A stretch of 64,000 nt of DNA from Streptomyces sp. R21 (GTDB lineage Bacteria > Actinomycetota > Actinomycetes > Streptomycetales > Streptomycetaceae). This document shows, one piece after another, positions 8,836 through 17,680 of this stretch. The DNA is taken from assembly GCF_041051975.1 (NCBI RefSeq), contig NZ_CP163435.1:5208001-5272000 (forward strand), given 5' to 3'. The position numbers were made by a program, and so were the translations under genes. Under the pieces are notes generated by a model. That model worked only from the letters and a program-made list of their open reading frames with translations, was not told where the DNA came from and ran no database searches. Within the stretch, counting starts at the first letter, position 1, and the number at the start of each line of letters is the position of its first letter.

Positions 8836-10239
8836 TCACTCGAAGCGCGCCGCCAGCAGGACGACGTCCTCCTCGCCGCCCGCCTCGTCGAGACCGTCCG
8901 GCAGCACGGTGCGCAGCACGTGGTCGGCGATCGCGTCCGGGTCGTCGCGCAGCGCCCTGGGGACGCTCGCCGCCGCCGCGTGCAGCCGGCTGAAGGCGCG
9001 GTCCATGGGGTCGCCGGTGCGGTGCAGCAGGCCGTCCGTGTAGAGCAGCACCGTTTCGCCGGGCTCCGCGAGCAGCTCGACGCTGGGCGCCTCCCAGCAG
9101 GCCAGCATGCCCAGCGGCGCCGACACCGAGGTCTCCACGAACTCCGTGCGCCGCTCGCCGATCACCAGCGGCGGGCTGTGTCCGGCACCGGCCAGGGTGA
9201 TCTTGCGCAGGGCGGGCTCGCAGTAGGCGAAGAGCGCGGTCGCGGACCGGGCGGGCTCGGTCAGCCGGAGCAGCAGCTCCAGGTCGGACAGGACAGCGAC
9301 GGGGTCCTCGCCCTCCATCACGGCGTACGCCCGCAGGGAGGCTCTGAGTCGTCCCATCGCGGCGATCGCGCTGGGGCCCGCCCCGGTGACCGAGCCGACC
9401 GCGAGGCCGAGCGCGGCGTCGGGCAGCGGCAGCGCGTCGTACCAGTCGCCGCCGCCGCGCGGACCCGTGCGGTGCCGGGCGGCGAGCTGGACGCCGGAGA
9501 CCCGGGGCAGCCGCGGGGGCAGCAGCTCCTCGGTGATGGTCGCCATGCACGCGCGCGTGCGCTCCAGTTCCACCAGCCGCGCCAGATGCTCGGTCGCGTA
9601 GCGGGCGTAGAGGCCGATGAGGTGGCGCTGACGCTCGACCGGTTCGGCGGGCTCGTCGTAGAGCCATACGGCCGCACCGAGGCGGCCCGCCGCCTGTGTG
9701 GACAGCGGGAGCGCGTAGCTCGCGGCGTAACCGAGCCGGGCGGCCACCTCGCGGTGGCGGGGGTCGAGCCCGTCCTCGGCGAACAGGTCGGGCTGGGCGA
9801 TCTCGGCGTCGCCGCCGGGCAGCCCGGCCGGTGTGTCCAGGAGCTTTCCGTACGACATGGAGCTGCGCGGCACGGTCTCGATGTGACCGAGGTCGGCCCG
9901 GCCCAGGCCCAGGCCGATGGTGGTGTCCGGACCGAGCCCGTCGGCCGGCTCCAGGACGATGAGACCGCGCCGGGCGCCCACCAGGGCGGCTCCGGCACGC
10001 AGCAGTTCCTGGAGTGCGTCGTCCAGTGCTGCCGTGCGCGCGAGGCGTTCGGTGAGTTCGTGGAGCGTGGTCAGGTCGGAGACCCAGCCCGCCAGACGAT
10101 CTTGGAGAACGGCGCCTGGGCCGATGGAGGAGGTGGCCGAAGGGATACCAGTGACGGATGACGTCGGCGCGACAGTGTGTGCGGGCGCGGGAACCGTTGA
10201 ATCGATTCCGGCCACTTTCGGGAGGTGAGGGGCGTTCAT
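8836..10239 (-). CDS. GAF-domain PP2C-type (SpoIIE/RsbU) serine phosphatase
   Basis: 467 residues. A leading disordered stretch of about 60 residues precedes a GAF sensor domain (about 65-240) and a C-terminal SpoIIE-like PP2C phosphatase. The metal-binding motifs GGGDWYDAL and LYTDGLLHR are seen, with a less canonical VGSVTGAGPSA where GDVxGhG is usual. Such proteins dephosphorylate anti-anti-sigma factors in partner-switching control of sigma factors. No cognate STAS or RsbW gene is adjacent. The ATG at 10239 is preferred because GGAAGG precedes it; an ATG at 10293 lacks a ribosome site. Confidence 0.83.
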   Translation of the reverse strand: MNAPHLPKVAGIDSTVPAPAHTVAPTSSVTGIPSATSSIGPGAVLQDRLAGWVSDLTTLHELTERLARTAALDDALQELLRAGAALVGARRGLIVLEPADGLGPDTTIGLGLGRADLGHIETVPRSSMSYGKLLDTPAGLPGGDAEIAQPDLFAEDGLDPRHREVAARLGYAASYALPLSTQAAGRLGAAVWLYDEPAEPVERQRHLIGLYARYATEHLARLVELERTRACMATITEELLPPRLPRVSGVQLAARHRTGPRGGGDWYDALPLPDAALGLAVGSVTGAGPSAIAAMGRLRASLRAYAVMEGEDPVAVLSDLELLLRLTEPARSATALFAYCEPALRKITLAGAGHSPPLVIGERRTEFVETSVSAPLGMLACWEAPSVELLAEPGETVLLYTDGLLHRTGDPMDRAFSRLHAAAASVPRALRDDPDAIADHVLRTVLPDGLDEAGGEEDVVLLAARFE

Positions 10240-10829
10240 GGCGTCCGGCCTTCCGACCGGTGCGTATTGCTCAATAGCATCGCAAACCCCCATGTCGTTC
10301 TGCGCCGCTAGCGGTGGCTCCACATGTACACGCACTCGTGAGGGGATGTCCAGCATTGTCCTGCTGGGATTCCTGGTGTCCACGGGCCGGTTGCGGAAAA
10401 GCAAAGTTGGCTTAAAACTGACTCGGGTAACGGCTTATTGCGGTCGACTGGCCTTGCTCGACGGAGCGTCACAGCGGTCGTGGTGGGTACGTACTCGGTG
10501 AAGGCCAGGGGTGGTTGAGATCCACCCGGGAACCTGGCGACGGACCCGGGCGTCTTAACCACCGACGACCGTGCCCCATCCTCCCGTGGCGGAGGCGGAG
10601 AGAAATACGCGGGACGCGAAACGCCAGACTCCGCCACCCCACGCCATGCCCATGCTTTTGCCAGACGCGGTATGGATCCGGACGCAGCCAAACGCTCGGC
10701 CCATAGGGGTTCCCCTTGTCTCCAGCAGGGGTGTGATGCGCCAGTAGGTACGCACAGTGAAGTGATCGACACATGGTGTGATGTGGTCCACAGTGTTGCC
10801 AGGCGTGCAACGGAAAGGAACGAGCGCTC
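10240..10829. other. Long intergenic region without a supported gene
   Basis: 590 bp between the divergent phosphatase and prim-pol genes. GC is lower than in the neighbours, and several short inverted repeats occur, including one around a CCACCCGGGAACCTGG segment at about 10520. I could not fit it to a riboswitch or a small RNA. It must hold both promoters. No protein-like frame with a good ribosome site was seen. Confidence 0.4.
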
Positions 10830-11495
10830 ATGCGCGAGATCCTCGGAAGGCGACGCAGGCTCCTGTCCAGGCGAAACAACGGGAGGCCTGAGATGCTCAG
10901 CGCGGCCCTGACCTTCGCGGCCGAATGGCAGTGGCCCGTACTGCCGGGAGTGGCACCCGATCCGCAGGGGCGCGGCCGCTGCGGCTGCCCCGACCCGGAA
11001 TGCACGGTGCCCGGCGCTCACCCCTTCGACCCCGGCCTCCTCGCCGCGACCACCGACGAGCGCATGGTGCGCTGGTGGTGGACGAACCGGCCGACGGCAC
11101 CGATCGTGCTGGCCACCGGAGGCAAGGCTCCCTGCGCGGTGAGCCTGCCCGCCCTCGCGGCGGCCCGCGCGCTCGTCGCGCTCGACCACCAGGGCATGCG
11201 GCTGGGCCCCGTCGTCGCGACCCCCACGCGCTGGGCCCTGCTCGTGGCGCCGTACTCGATGGAGCAACTGGGCGAGCTGCTCTACGCTCAGGACTTCGTC
11301 CCCGGCTCCCTGCGCTTCCACGGAGAGGGCGGCTACATCGCGCTGCCGCCCTCCGAGACGGGCCAGGGCCAGATCCGCTGGGAGCGGGCTCCGCTGCCCG
11401 GCTCGGCCGCGCCCTGGGTGCCCGATGTGGAGGCCGTGGTGGACACCGTGGTCGAAGCCCTCACTCGTACGGGTGTGAGCGCGCCCGAGTTGTAG
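10830..11495 (+). CDS. Bifunctional DNA primase/polymerase (prim-pol) domain protein, small
   Basis: 221 residues with the layout of the N-terminal prim-pol domain of Streptomyces: an early AALTFAAEWQWPVLPGVAPD (family: alpha-helix, then W.VfPl.PG.K), a Cys-rich insert (CGCPDPECTVPGAHP) and the WWTNRPTAPIVLATG strand. The acidic metal pair typical of active prim-pols is not obvious: AAARALVALD replaces the usual hD.D. It may therefore be a non-catalytic derivative. GGAAAGGA precedes the ATG at good spacing. It stands alone and has a chromosomal relative at 33436-34362. Confidence 0.72.
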   Translation: MREILGRRRRLLSRRNNGRPEMLSAALTFAAEWQWPVLPGVAPDPQGRGRCGCPDPECTVPGAHPFDPGLLAATTDERMVRWWWTNRPTAPIVLATGGKAPCAVSLPALAAARALVALDHQGMRLGPVVATPTRWALLVAPYSMEQLGELLYAQDFVPGSLRFHGEGGYIALPPSETGQGQIRWERAPLPGSAAPWVPDVEAVVDTVVEALTRTGVSAPEL

Positions 11496-11551
11496 GGATG
11501 TCGGGCGCGCGGTGAACCGGGCGCCCGCCCTGCGTGGCTATCTTCCCTTTC

Positions 11552-12271
11552 ATGAACCTACGTCTGCTCGCGCTCGCGGGCGTCGTGGCGGCCACGGTCG
11601 CACTGCCCCTGGCCGTGGCGTCCGCGGGGCCCGTGAGCGACGGGGTCCCCGGAGCCGTACGCCTGCGCGCCGGCGATCTGTTCGCCGGCGGGCGCGTCGG
11701 CGACTCACGTGCCAATGATTCGCGGGCCGACGGCAAGAGCGGTGCCGGCGCTTCCGGGCGGCGTAGCGATGACGCGGGCCGTAGCGATGACGCGCGTACC
11801 GATGGCGCGCGTTCCGGTGGCGCGCGTTCCGGTGGCGCGAGCCGCGCCGACGGCGAAGAGCGGGCGTCCGAGTCGAGGCGGTCCTCCCCGCTGCTCGGCC
11901 TCGGTCTCGCCACCGCGGCCAACTGCGGGCCCGAACTCTCCTCCCCCGACGGCCTCGAAGCGCAGACCTGTGTCCTGACGCAGGGGCAGGACACCTGGGC
12001 GCGCACCTACTACCGCAACGCGTCGGGCGAGGAGCTGAGTTCCGTACTGAGCCTGATGAAGCCCGACGGGCGCACCCTGCAGATGCGCTGCGCCGTGGGC
12101 GCGGAGGACGAGCCGGGGGCGTGCGAAACGCCCAGGGAGCGCACCACGGGGGACGCGGGGGCGTACACGGCGGTCGCGGAGTTCGCGAAGAGCGCTGGGA
12201 GCGGACCACTGCTGCTGCGCTCCGGGAGCAGTACGAGCGACGCGGGCAACGCGAGCGACTCGCACAACTAG
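11552..12271 (+). CDS. Secreted hypothetical protein with Ser/Asp/Ala/Arg-rich repeats
   Basis: 239 residues with a clear Sec signal peptide (MNLRLLALAGVVAATVALPLAVASA). Residues about 45-110 are a hydrophilic repeat region (SDDAGRSDDARTDGARSGGARSGGASR) encoded by 15-bp DNA repeats. A compact C-terminal domain with two Cys pairs follows (CGPELSSP...QTCVLTQG...MRCAVG...GACETP), probably disulfide-bonded. The start MNLRLL is chosen over an upstream ATG at 11534 because it gives a clean signal peptide; no strong ribosome site is seen for either. Function unknown. Confidence 0.65.
   Translation: MNLRLLALAGVVAATVALPLAVASAGPVSDGVPGAVRLRAGDLFAGGRVGDSRANDSRADGKSGAGASGRRSDDAGRSDDARTDGARSGGARSGGASRADGEERASESRRSSPLLGLGLATAANCGPELSSPDGLEAQTCVLTQGQDTWARTYYRNASGEELSSVLSLMKPDGRTLQMRCAVGAEDEPGACETPRERTTGDAGAYTAVAEFAKSAGSGPLLLRSGSSTSDAGNASDSHN
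11762..11840 (+). repeat. 15-bp tandem repeat inside the secreted-protein gene
   Basis: Five imperfect copies of CGTAGCGATGACGCG-type units (drifting to CGTTCCGGTGGCGCG) run head to tail. The first copy is extended by 3 bp, so the frame is kept. They encode repeated S-D-D-A-R or S-G-G-A-R pentads. Confidence 0.75.
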
Positions 12272-12331
12272 GCTGATCGGAGCGCTGGTTGACGCCGGAC
12301 GGGCGGCAGGCGCGGGCCGGACATGCGAAGA

Positions 12332-12369
12332 CCCGGTTGCTGGCGACGGGGGATGCACCAGCAACCGGG
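12332..12369. terminator. Hairpin terminator (12-bp stem)
   Basis: CCCGGTTGCTGG at 12332-12343 pairs with CCAGCAACCGGG at 12358-12369. It sits between convergent genes and can serve the secreted-protein gene. Confidence 0.6.
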
Positions 12370-12436
12370 CTACTCGAACGGTAACAAGAGATCGGCGGTT
12401 CGCAAATTCGATCTCGGCTATTCGGACACGGATTTA

Positions 12437-12463
12437 CCTGTCACAACGGGGAGTTGTGACAGG
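12437..12463. terminator. Second hairpin between convergent genes (11-bp stem)
   Basis: CCTGTCACAAC (12437-12447) pairs with GTTGTGACAGG (12453-12463) across a 5-nt loop. It lies 61 bp past the end of the leftward DUF5926 gene and is probably its terminator. Confidence 0.55.
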
Positions 12464-12523
12464 AGTCACCCGTTTGTGAGGTCCTGACGAGCTGACCGGT
12501 CGGTCAGTTCGCTCGGCTGTGCG

Positions 12524-13489
12524 TCAGCTGAGAGTCACCTGTCGGTTGGTGAGGCCGCCGCGCGCCCGGCGCTCGTCCGCGGTCAGCGGCGCGTCCGTGG
12601 CCAGAGCGGTCGCGAGGCGCTCGGCGAACTCGGCCGCCGGCTTCTCGATGTCCTCCGCCGAGACCCCTGTCGGCAGGTCCCAGACCGGCACCGTGAGCCC
12701 GTGCGCACGGAAGGAACCGACCAGTCGGGTGCCCTCGCCGAGGCTTGATCCACCGGCTGCGTGCAGCCGAGCGAGAGCGTCCAGAAGCTGCTCCTCGGGG
12801 TGCGGCATGACCCAGCGCAGATGGTTCTTGTCGGGCGTCTCGCACCAGTACGCGGCGTCGACACCGGTCAGCTTGACGGTCGGGATGGCCGCGGCGTTGG
12901 CCCGCTCCAGGGAGGCGGTCACCTCGGTCGTCGCGTTCTCCGAGTCCGGGACCCAGAATTCGAAGCCCGAGTGCACAACTGGCTCGAACACGCCTTCGGG
13001 GTCGAGCAGATCCTGCAGTCGCGGACCGTCGGCCGGTGCGCGCCGGCCCTCGACCGGCGTACCCGGCTTCGCGGTGAGCGCGCGCTGGAGGGTGTCCGCC
13101 AGATCGCGGCTGATGTCGCCGGAGGGCGTGTCGTTCTGCAGGCCGATCAGCACCGAGCCGTCGTCGCGGCGCAGCGCGGGCCACGCCATCGGCAGGACGG
13201 TGGCGAGCGTGACCGAGGGGACTCCCTCGGGGAGGCTCTCCTTGAGGTTCAGCTCGACGGTCGCGGCGGGCACCAGCTCGCGCAGCGCGATCCAGTCGCC
13301 CTCGCCGGGCAGCCCCTCGAAGGGGCGCTGCACCAATTCGGTCACCGCGTGTGCGGCGGCGCGGCCGTGACAGGCCTTGTAACGGCGGCCGCTGCCGCAG
13401 GGGCAGGGCTCGCGAGCGCCTACGACCGGGATCTCCCCGTCCTTCAGCTGAGGCCGCTGGGCCTTCGTCTGGGGTCGCTTCTTGGCCAT
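12524..13489 (-). CDS. DUF5926 family protein with N-terminal SEC-C zinc motif
   Basis: 321 residues. A basic start (MAKKRPQTKAQRPQ) leads to a SEC-C motif PCPCGSGRRYKACHG, the zinc-binding tail motif also found at the end of SecA. The rest is an acidic alpha/beta region that I recognise only as the actinobacterial DUF5926 type. A role linked to translocation or ribosomes is suggested only by the SEC-C motif. The start at 13489 has GGGAGA upstream; a longer frame to 13573 reads as a non-coding extension. Confidence 0.75.
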   Translation of the reverse strand: MAKKRPQTKAQRPQLKDGEIPVVGAREPCPCGSGRRYKACHGRAAAHAVTELVQRPFEGLPGEGDWIALRELVPAATVELNLKESLPEGVPSVTLATVLPMAWPALRRDDGSVLIGLQNDTPSGDISRDLADTLQRALTAKPGTPVEGRRAPADGPRLQDLLDPEGVFEPVVHSGFEFWVPDSENATTEVTASLERANAAAIPTVKLTGVDAAYWCETPDKNHLRWVMPHPEEQLLDALARLHAAGGSSLGEGTRLVGSFRAHGLTVPVWDLPTGVSAEDIEKPAAEFAERLATALATDAPLTADERRARGGLTNRQVTLS

Positions 13490-13642
13490 CGTGGGTGTCT
13501 CCCGATCAGGGCTCGTCTCGTACGAGCGCGAGCCTAGCCGTTCGTACGACGGCCGACGGGACCCTGTGGACAACGCACCGGGTCGTCCCCTTCGCCGTCC
13601 TCTTCCTCGTCGCCACGGTCGCCCCCTTCGGGCAGGGCCCGC

Positions 13643-14263
13643 TCAGTCCAGGCCGGGTATCGCCGTGCTCGGCCGCAGCGACTGCCGTCGTACGGCCGAG
13701 ACCGACGACCCGGACGAGGCCGGGGACGGTGAGGATGAGGCCTGGGACGGTGAATTCGACGATGACGAGGAGGGCGACGGCGACATGACGCGCGTAGCGA
13801 AGTCGTCGGCGCGGTGCGCCGCGTTCACGTTGTCCTGCACGACCACCCACACCGTGACCTCGCCGTGGGCGTCGTCCCTTACGCCCCAGTCCTTGGCCAG
13901 TGCCGTGATGATGTTCAGCCCGCGGCCACCGTGTGCGGTGACCGAGGGCGTGGCCGGAACCGGGCGGGTCGGACCACCGCCGTCCGTCACTTCGAGGGTG
14001 AGTTTTCCGGACGGATCCATGCGCCACGCGGCGCGGACGTCACCGTCACCGGCCAGGGCGTCGCCGAGCGGCCTGCCGTGTCGGCACGCGTTGCTCAGCA
14101 GTTCGGAAAGGATCAGTACGGCATCGTCGATGACCGCTTCCGACACTCCACCGGAGCGCAGCTGATCCCGCATCCGGTGTCTTGCTTTCCCCACGCCCGC
14201 AGGGCCATGGGGTACGGCCATGCTCGACGACGCGGGCACCTCCTGTGCCACCACCAACGCCAC
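13643..14263 (-). CDS. ATP-binding protein, anti-sigma (RsbW-like HATPase_c_2) family
   Basis: 206 residues. The HATPase fold is seen with the N-box helix VLILSELLSNACRHG and a G-box VTDGGG...HGGRGLNIITALA. Such proteins are serine kinases that bind and hold sigma factors or inactivate anti-anti-sigma factors. After about residue 150 comes a Ser/Pro-rich disordered tail (PSPSSSSSNSPSQASS), unusual for the family. The GTG at 14263 is taken as start because AAAGGAGG lies eight bases upstream. The gene is monocistronic; the PP2C phosphatase at 8836-10239 is a possible but unproven partner. Confidence 0.78.
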   Translation of the reverse strand: MALVVAQEVPASSSMAVPHGPAGVGKARHRMRDQLRSGGVSEAVIDDAVLILSELLSNACRHGRPLGDALAGDGDVRAAWRMDPSGKLTLEVTDGGGPTRPVPATPSVTAHGGRGLNIITALAKDWGVRDDAHGEVTVWVVVQDNVNAAHRADDFATRVMSPSPSSSSSNSPSQASSSPSPASSGSSVSAVRRQSLRPSTAIPGLD

Positions 14264-14467
14264 CCCCGAGACCTCCTTTGCCCCACGCCACGGTGTGGAT
14301 GCCCCTTTGGACTGGACCGGAAACCGGCCAATCCATGTGTGCTGACGCACTCGTAACGATCGAATACGGAACGAACGCGCCGGTGCACTCCCTGTAACTG
14401 GGTGGCTGGAATTCGACGGTGCGGGCGAGGCGGTGTCGGGTGTGGACGAGGTGATGGCCGACGCGGG

Positions 14468-15277
14468 TCAGCGGCCCAGTTGTCGCAGCACCGCGCGCGG
14501 GCGGTTGGTGATGATGGCGTCGACGCCCAGCTCAACGCAGAGATCGACGTCCTCGGGCTCGTTCACCGTCCAGACGTGCACCTGGTGCCCGGCGCGCTTG
14601 AGGCGCTCGATGTACCCGGGGTTGCTCCGCACGATCCGCATCGAGGGGCCCGCGATCCGGACACCGGCGGGCAGCCGTCCGTCCCGCAGCCGGGGCGAGA
14701 CGAACTGCAGCAGATAGACCGTGGGCAAGGTCGGGGAGGCGGCCCGGATGCGGTGCAGTGAGCGCGCCGAGAAGCTCATGACACGTACCGGCGACTCGGC
14801 GGCGGAGTCCGGGGCGTCCAGACCGAAGCGCTTCAGGAGGTGCAGCAGCCGCTCCTCGACCTGGCCCGCCCAGCGCGTGGGGTGCTTTGTCTCGATCGCC
14901 ATCTCCACGCGACGCCCCGCGTCGGCGACGAGTTCGAGCAGCCGCTCCAGGGTCAGTACGGAGGTGTCCTCGCGGTCGCCCGGCCCGTACTCCCAGTCGG
15001 GGGCCTCGTCGCGGTTCCTCCAGGCACTGAAGTCCAGCGCCGCGAGGTCGGCGAGTTCGAGGGCGGAGACCGCTCCGCGGCCGTTCGACGTGCGGTTGAC
15101 GCGGCGGTCGTGGACGCATACGAGGTGGCCGTCCGCGGTCAGCCGTACATCGCACTCGAGGGCGTCGGCACCGTCCTCGATCGCCTTCTTGTACGCGGCC
15201 AGCGTGTGCTCGGGGGCCTCTTCGGAGGCTCCGCGGTGGGCGACGACCTGAATCGGGTGCTGTCGTGCGTGGGTCAC
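14468..15277 (-). CDS. Glycerophosphodiester phosphodiesterase
   Basis: 269 residues. The GDPD signature is complete: VVAHRGASEEAPEHTLAAYKKAIEDGADALECDVRLT, with the catalytic His-Arg and the metal-binding Glu/Asp, then VCVHDRRVNRTSNG with the second His. It hydrolyses glycerophosphodiesters to glycerol-3-phosphate and an alcohol. No signal peptide is present, so it acts in the cytoplasm. The start is a GTG at 15277; upstream codons in frame do not look coding. It is divergent from the HtrA-like protease. Confidence 0.87.
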   Translation of the reverse strand: MTHARQHPIQVVAHRGASEEAPEHTLAAYKKAIEDGADALECDVRLTADGHLVCVHDRRVNRTSNGRGAVSALELADLAALDFSAWRNRDEAPDWEYGPGDREDTSVLTLERLLELVADAGRRVEMAIETKHPTRWAGQVEERLLHLLKRFGLDAPDSAAESPVRVMSFSARSLHRIRAASPTLPTVYLLQFVSPRLRDGRLPAGVRIAGPSMRIVRSNPGYIERLKRAGHQVHVWTVNEPEDVDLCVELGVDAIITNRPRAVLRQLGR

Positions 15278-15534
15278 CGCGTCATGGTGCCACCGCAAAG
15301 GGGTAGGCGTGGGGGCGGTGACGTCGGGAATGAGTCCGTTTCGTCGGACAGGCCCTATATAAAGGATCGCCTCGGACGCACAGCCACCGCTTATGGTGCT
15401 CTGACGGCCGGTGGGAAAAGCTGACGACGTACAAAAGCACATGCACAGCTGAATCGCGCCGGATCGCCGACAAGCGTGAATGAGCGTGACCGAGTGCGAC
15501 CGAGAACAACAGCCGTGGATCGAGGAGAAGAGCT

Positions 15535-17073
15535 GTGAGCACCGAGAACGAGGGCACTGCAGTACCCCCGGCCCCGTCCGCACCTCCTGTGCCGGTGGAC
15601 ACTCCCGCTGCTTCCGCGCACACCGAGCGGCCCGCTCCGCCCGAGGGGAGCGCGCCGACGGCCCCGATCCCTGCGGTGCCTTCGAGCGCCCCCGGCGCGC
15701 CGGAGCAGCAGGCGGCTCCCGTGGGGCAGCCGGCGTACGCGTCCGTGGGGGCCGGACCGGGTTCCGAGGCGCAGGGGCAGGGCGGCCAGGGTTCGGAGGC
15801 GTACGGGCAGGGCTCCGGCGTACCGGCCTCCGCCGCGGAGGCGGGCTGGCCGCCTCCGCCGCCCGCCACTCCGTCGTACGCCGACGGGGGCGGGTCGGGG
15901 GCCGGCTGGGGCTCCTCCTACCAGCAGACGGCGCCCGCGCCGAAGTCCGGCGGTGGACGTGGCGGCCTGGTCGCCGCGGTCCTGATCGCCGCGCTGGTCG
16001 CGGGCGGCGTGGGTGGCGGCATCGGCTACTCACTGGCCGACCGGAACGACGACTCGTCCAACTCGACGACGGTCGCGGCCTCCGACAGCGGCGGCGACGT
16101 CAAGCGCGACGCGGGCACGGTGTCGGGCGTGGCCGCCAGCGCGCTGCCGAGCACGGTCACCATCGAGGCCGAGAGCAGCAGCGGAGAGGGCGGCACCGGT
16201 ACCGGGTTCGTCTTCGACACGCAGGGCCACATCCTCACCAACAACCACGTCGTCGCGGACGCGGTCGACGGCGGCAAGCTGACGGCGACCTTCCCCAACG
16301 GCAAGAAGTACAACGCCGAGGTGGTGGGCCACGCGCAGGGTTACGACGTTGCGGTCATCAAGCTCAAGAACGCGCCGTCGGACCTGAAGCCCCTCGCGCT
16401 CGGCAACTCCGACAAGGTCGCCGTGGGTGACTCGACCATCGCGATCGGCGCACCGTTCGGTCTGTCCAACACGGTGACCACGGGCATCATCAGCGCCAAG
16501 AACCGCCCGGTGGCCTCCAGCGACGGCAGCTCCGGCAGCAAGGCCTCCTACATGAGCGCCCTGCAGACGGATGCCTCCATCAACCCCGGCAACTCGGGCG
16601 GCCCGCTCCTGGACGCCCACGGCTCGGTCATCGGCATCAACTCCGCGATCCAGTCCTCCAGCAGCGGCGGCCTGGGCGGCACCGGCCAGTCCGGCTCGAT
16701 CGGCCTGGGCTTCGCGATCCCGATCAACCAGGCGAAGAACGTCGCCCAGCAGCTCATCAAGACGGGCAAGCCGGTCTACCCCGTCATCGGCGCGTCGGTC
16801 ACCCTCGAAGAGGGCACGGACGGCGCGAAGATCACCGAGCAGGGCGCCGGCAGCTCGGCCGCGGTCGTCTCCGGCGGCCCCGCCGACAAGGCCGGCCTCA
16901 AGCCCGGCGACGTCATCACCAAGCTCGACGACATGCCGATCGACAGCGGCCCCACCCTCATCGGCGAGATCTGGACCCACCGCCCCGGCGACACGGTCAA
17001 GCTCACCTACACCCGCGACGGCAAGACCCACACCACCGACGTGACCCTCGGCCAGCGCGAGGGCGACAGCTGA
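15535..17073 (+). CDS. HtrA/DegP-like membrane-anchored trypsin-type protease with PDZ domain
   Basis: 512 residues. A Pro/Ala/Gly/Gln-rich cytoplasmic region (about 1-140) precedes one transmembrane helix (about 144-166), a trypsin-like domain and a C-terminal PDZ domain (about 410-505). The catalytic triad is His238 (LTNNHVV), Asp271 (GYDVAVIKL) and Ser354 (NPGNSGGPL). Such proteins degrade or refold damaged exported proteins. The GTG at 15535 has GAGGAG upstream. It is the last chromosomal gene before the tRNA-Ser attachment site of AICE-1. Confidence 0.9.
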   Translation: MSTENEGTAVPPAPSAPPVPVDTPAASAHTERPAPPEGSAPTAPIPAVPSSAPGAPEQQAAPVGQPAYASVGAGPGSEAQGQGGQGSEAYGQGSGVPASAAEAGWPPPPPATPSYADGGGSGAGWGSSYQQTAPAPKSGGGRGGLVAAVLIAALVAGGVGGGIGYSLADRNDDSSNSTTVAASDSGGDVKRDAGTVSGVAASALPSTVTIEAESSSGEGGTGTGFVFDTQGHILTNNHVVADAVDGGKLTATFPNGKKYNAEVVGHAQGYDVAVIKLKNAPSDLKPLALGNSDKVAVGDSTIAIGAPFGLSNTVTTGIISAKNRPVASSDGSSGSKASYMSALQTDASINPGNSGGPLLDAHGSVIGINSAIQSSSSGGLGGTGQSGSIGLGFAIPINQAKNVAQQLIKTGKPVYPVIGASVTLEEGTDGAKITEQGAGSSAAVVSGGPADKAGLKPGDVITKLDDMPIDSGPTLIGEIWTHRPGDTVKLTYTRDGKTHTTDVTLGQREGDS

Positions 17074-17119
17074 CCGGTTAGTCTTGTCCCCGCGCCGCCC
17101 ACACTCGTGGGCAGCGCGG

Positions 17120-17207
17120 GGTGGGTTGCCCGAGCGGCCTAAGGGAACGGTCTTGAAAAACGTGAGGACGCGAGAGCGTCTCCGTGGGTTCGGATCGCGC
17201 CGACTCC
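17120..17207 (+). pseudogene. tRNA-Ser(TGA) remnant = attL of AICE-1
   Basis: The first 40 nt are identical to the intact tRNA-Ser at 33060. A variable arm with a perfect GACGC/GCGTC hairpin and a T-loop (GTGGGTTCGGATC) follow, but the 3' sides of the T-stem and acceptor stem no longer pair. The gene cannot fold as a tRNA. Most simply the 5' half is chromosomal and the decayed 3' half came with the element. Confidence 0.8.
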
Positions 17208-17229
17208 GCAGGTCATAGACATGCTGGTC

Positions 17230-17264
17230 AGAAGGGGTGTCCCTCGATGAGGGGCGCCCCTTCT
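17230..17264 (+). terminator. Interrupted hairpin after attL
   Basis: AGAAGGGG (17230-17237) pairs with CCCCTTCT (17257-17264), and inside it CCCTC (17241-17245) pairs with GAGGG (17249-17253). It is a likely terminator for transcription entering from the tRNA promoter. Confidence 0.5.
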
Positions 17265-17304
17265 GTATTGGTCCTGTCTCACCTTGACCCAGCCCGGCAC
17301 GTCG

Positions 17305-17336
17305 TGGATCAGCCTGAGTGGACCAGGCGTGGACCA
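17305..17336 (+). repeat. Left integrase arm-type sites of AICE-1 (candidate)
   Basis: TGGACCA occurs at 17319-17325 and 17330-17336, 11 bp apart, with a related TGGATCA at 17305-17311. The same pair with the same spacing recurs beside the right end (32976-32993). Confidence 0.55.
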
Positions 17337-17382
17337 CTCGTCGATGGCAGCGGCACACTCGTTGCACCTCCAGAACGATCTG

Positions 17383-17661
17383 CTAGGCCACCTTGCCGCT
17401 GATGAGCCCCACGATCGCCCCGAAGCCCATCATGTAGGTCGTGGAGCATGCCTCAGCAGCGGCCTTTACTTGCTCGGAGTCGCCCCCGAACGCGGCCAGT
17501 AGCACATTCAAGATCAGCGCCAGGACCGTCAGTACGGCCACCGTCGAAAAGATCAGCTTGAAGCGGGGCGTCAGGTCGGACTTGCTCTCAGGTACGCGGG
17601 TGCTCTGCTGCTCGGGCTCGTACGATCGCGCCCGCTTGCGACTGGGGTTTTTGTTCTCCAT
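17383..17661 (-). CDS. Small two-helix membrane protein, AICE-1 cargo
   Basis: 92 residues. A basic, polar N-terminus of about 30 residues is followed by two hydrophobic helices (LIFSTVAVLTVLALILNVLLAA and TTYMMGFGAIVGLISG) joined by a short loop. No family is recognised. Its start codon overlaps, on the opposite strand, the promoter of the rightward gene at 17681, so the two are divergent with almost no spacer. It reads towards attL and is probably cargo rather than transfer machinery. Confidence 0.6.
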   Translation of the reverse strand: MENKNPSRKRARSYEPEQQSTRVPESKSDLTPRFKLIFSTVAVLTVLALILNVLLAAFGGDSEQVKAAAEACSTTYMMGFGAIVGLISGKVA

Positions 17662-17680
17662 GCCCTCGTATACTGCCCAG

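Noticed and set aside
10500-10560. Possible ydaO/c-di-AMP or cobalamin riboswitch
   Set aside because: A GGGAACCTGG-like segment suggested it, but the remaining conserved boxes and pairings could not be found, and the adjacent gene is not a usual target.
17120-17207. A second functional tRNA-Ser(TGA)
   Set aside because: The 3' acceptor and T-stem strands do not pair, so only an attachment remnant is supported.
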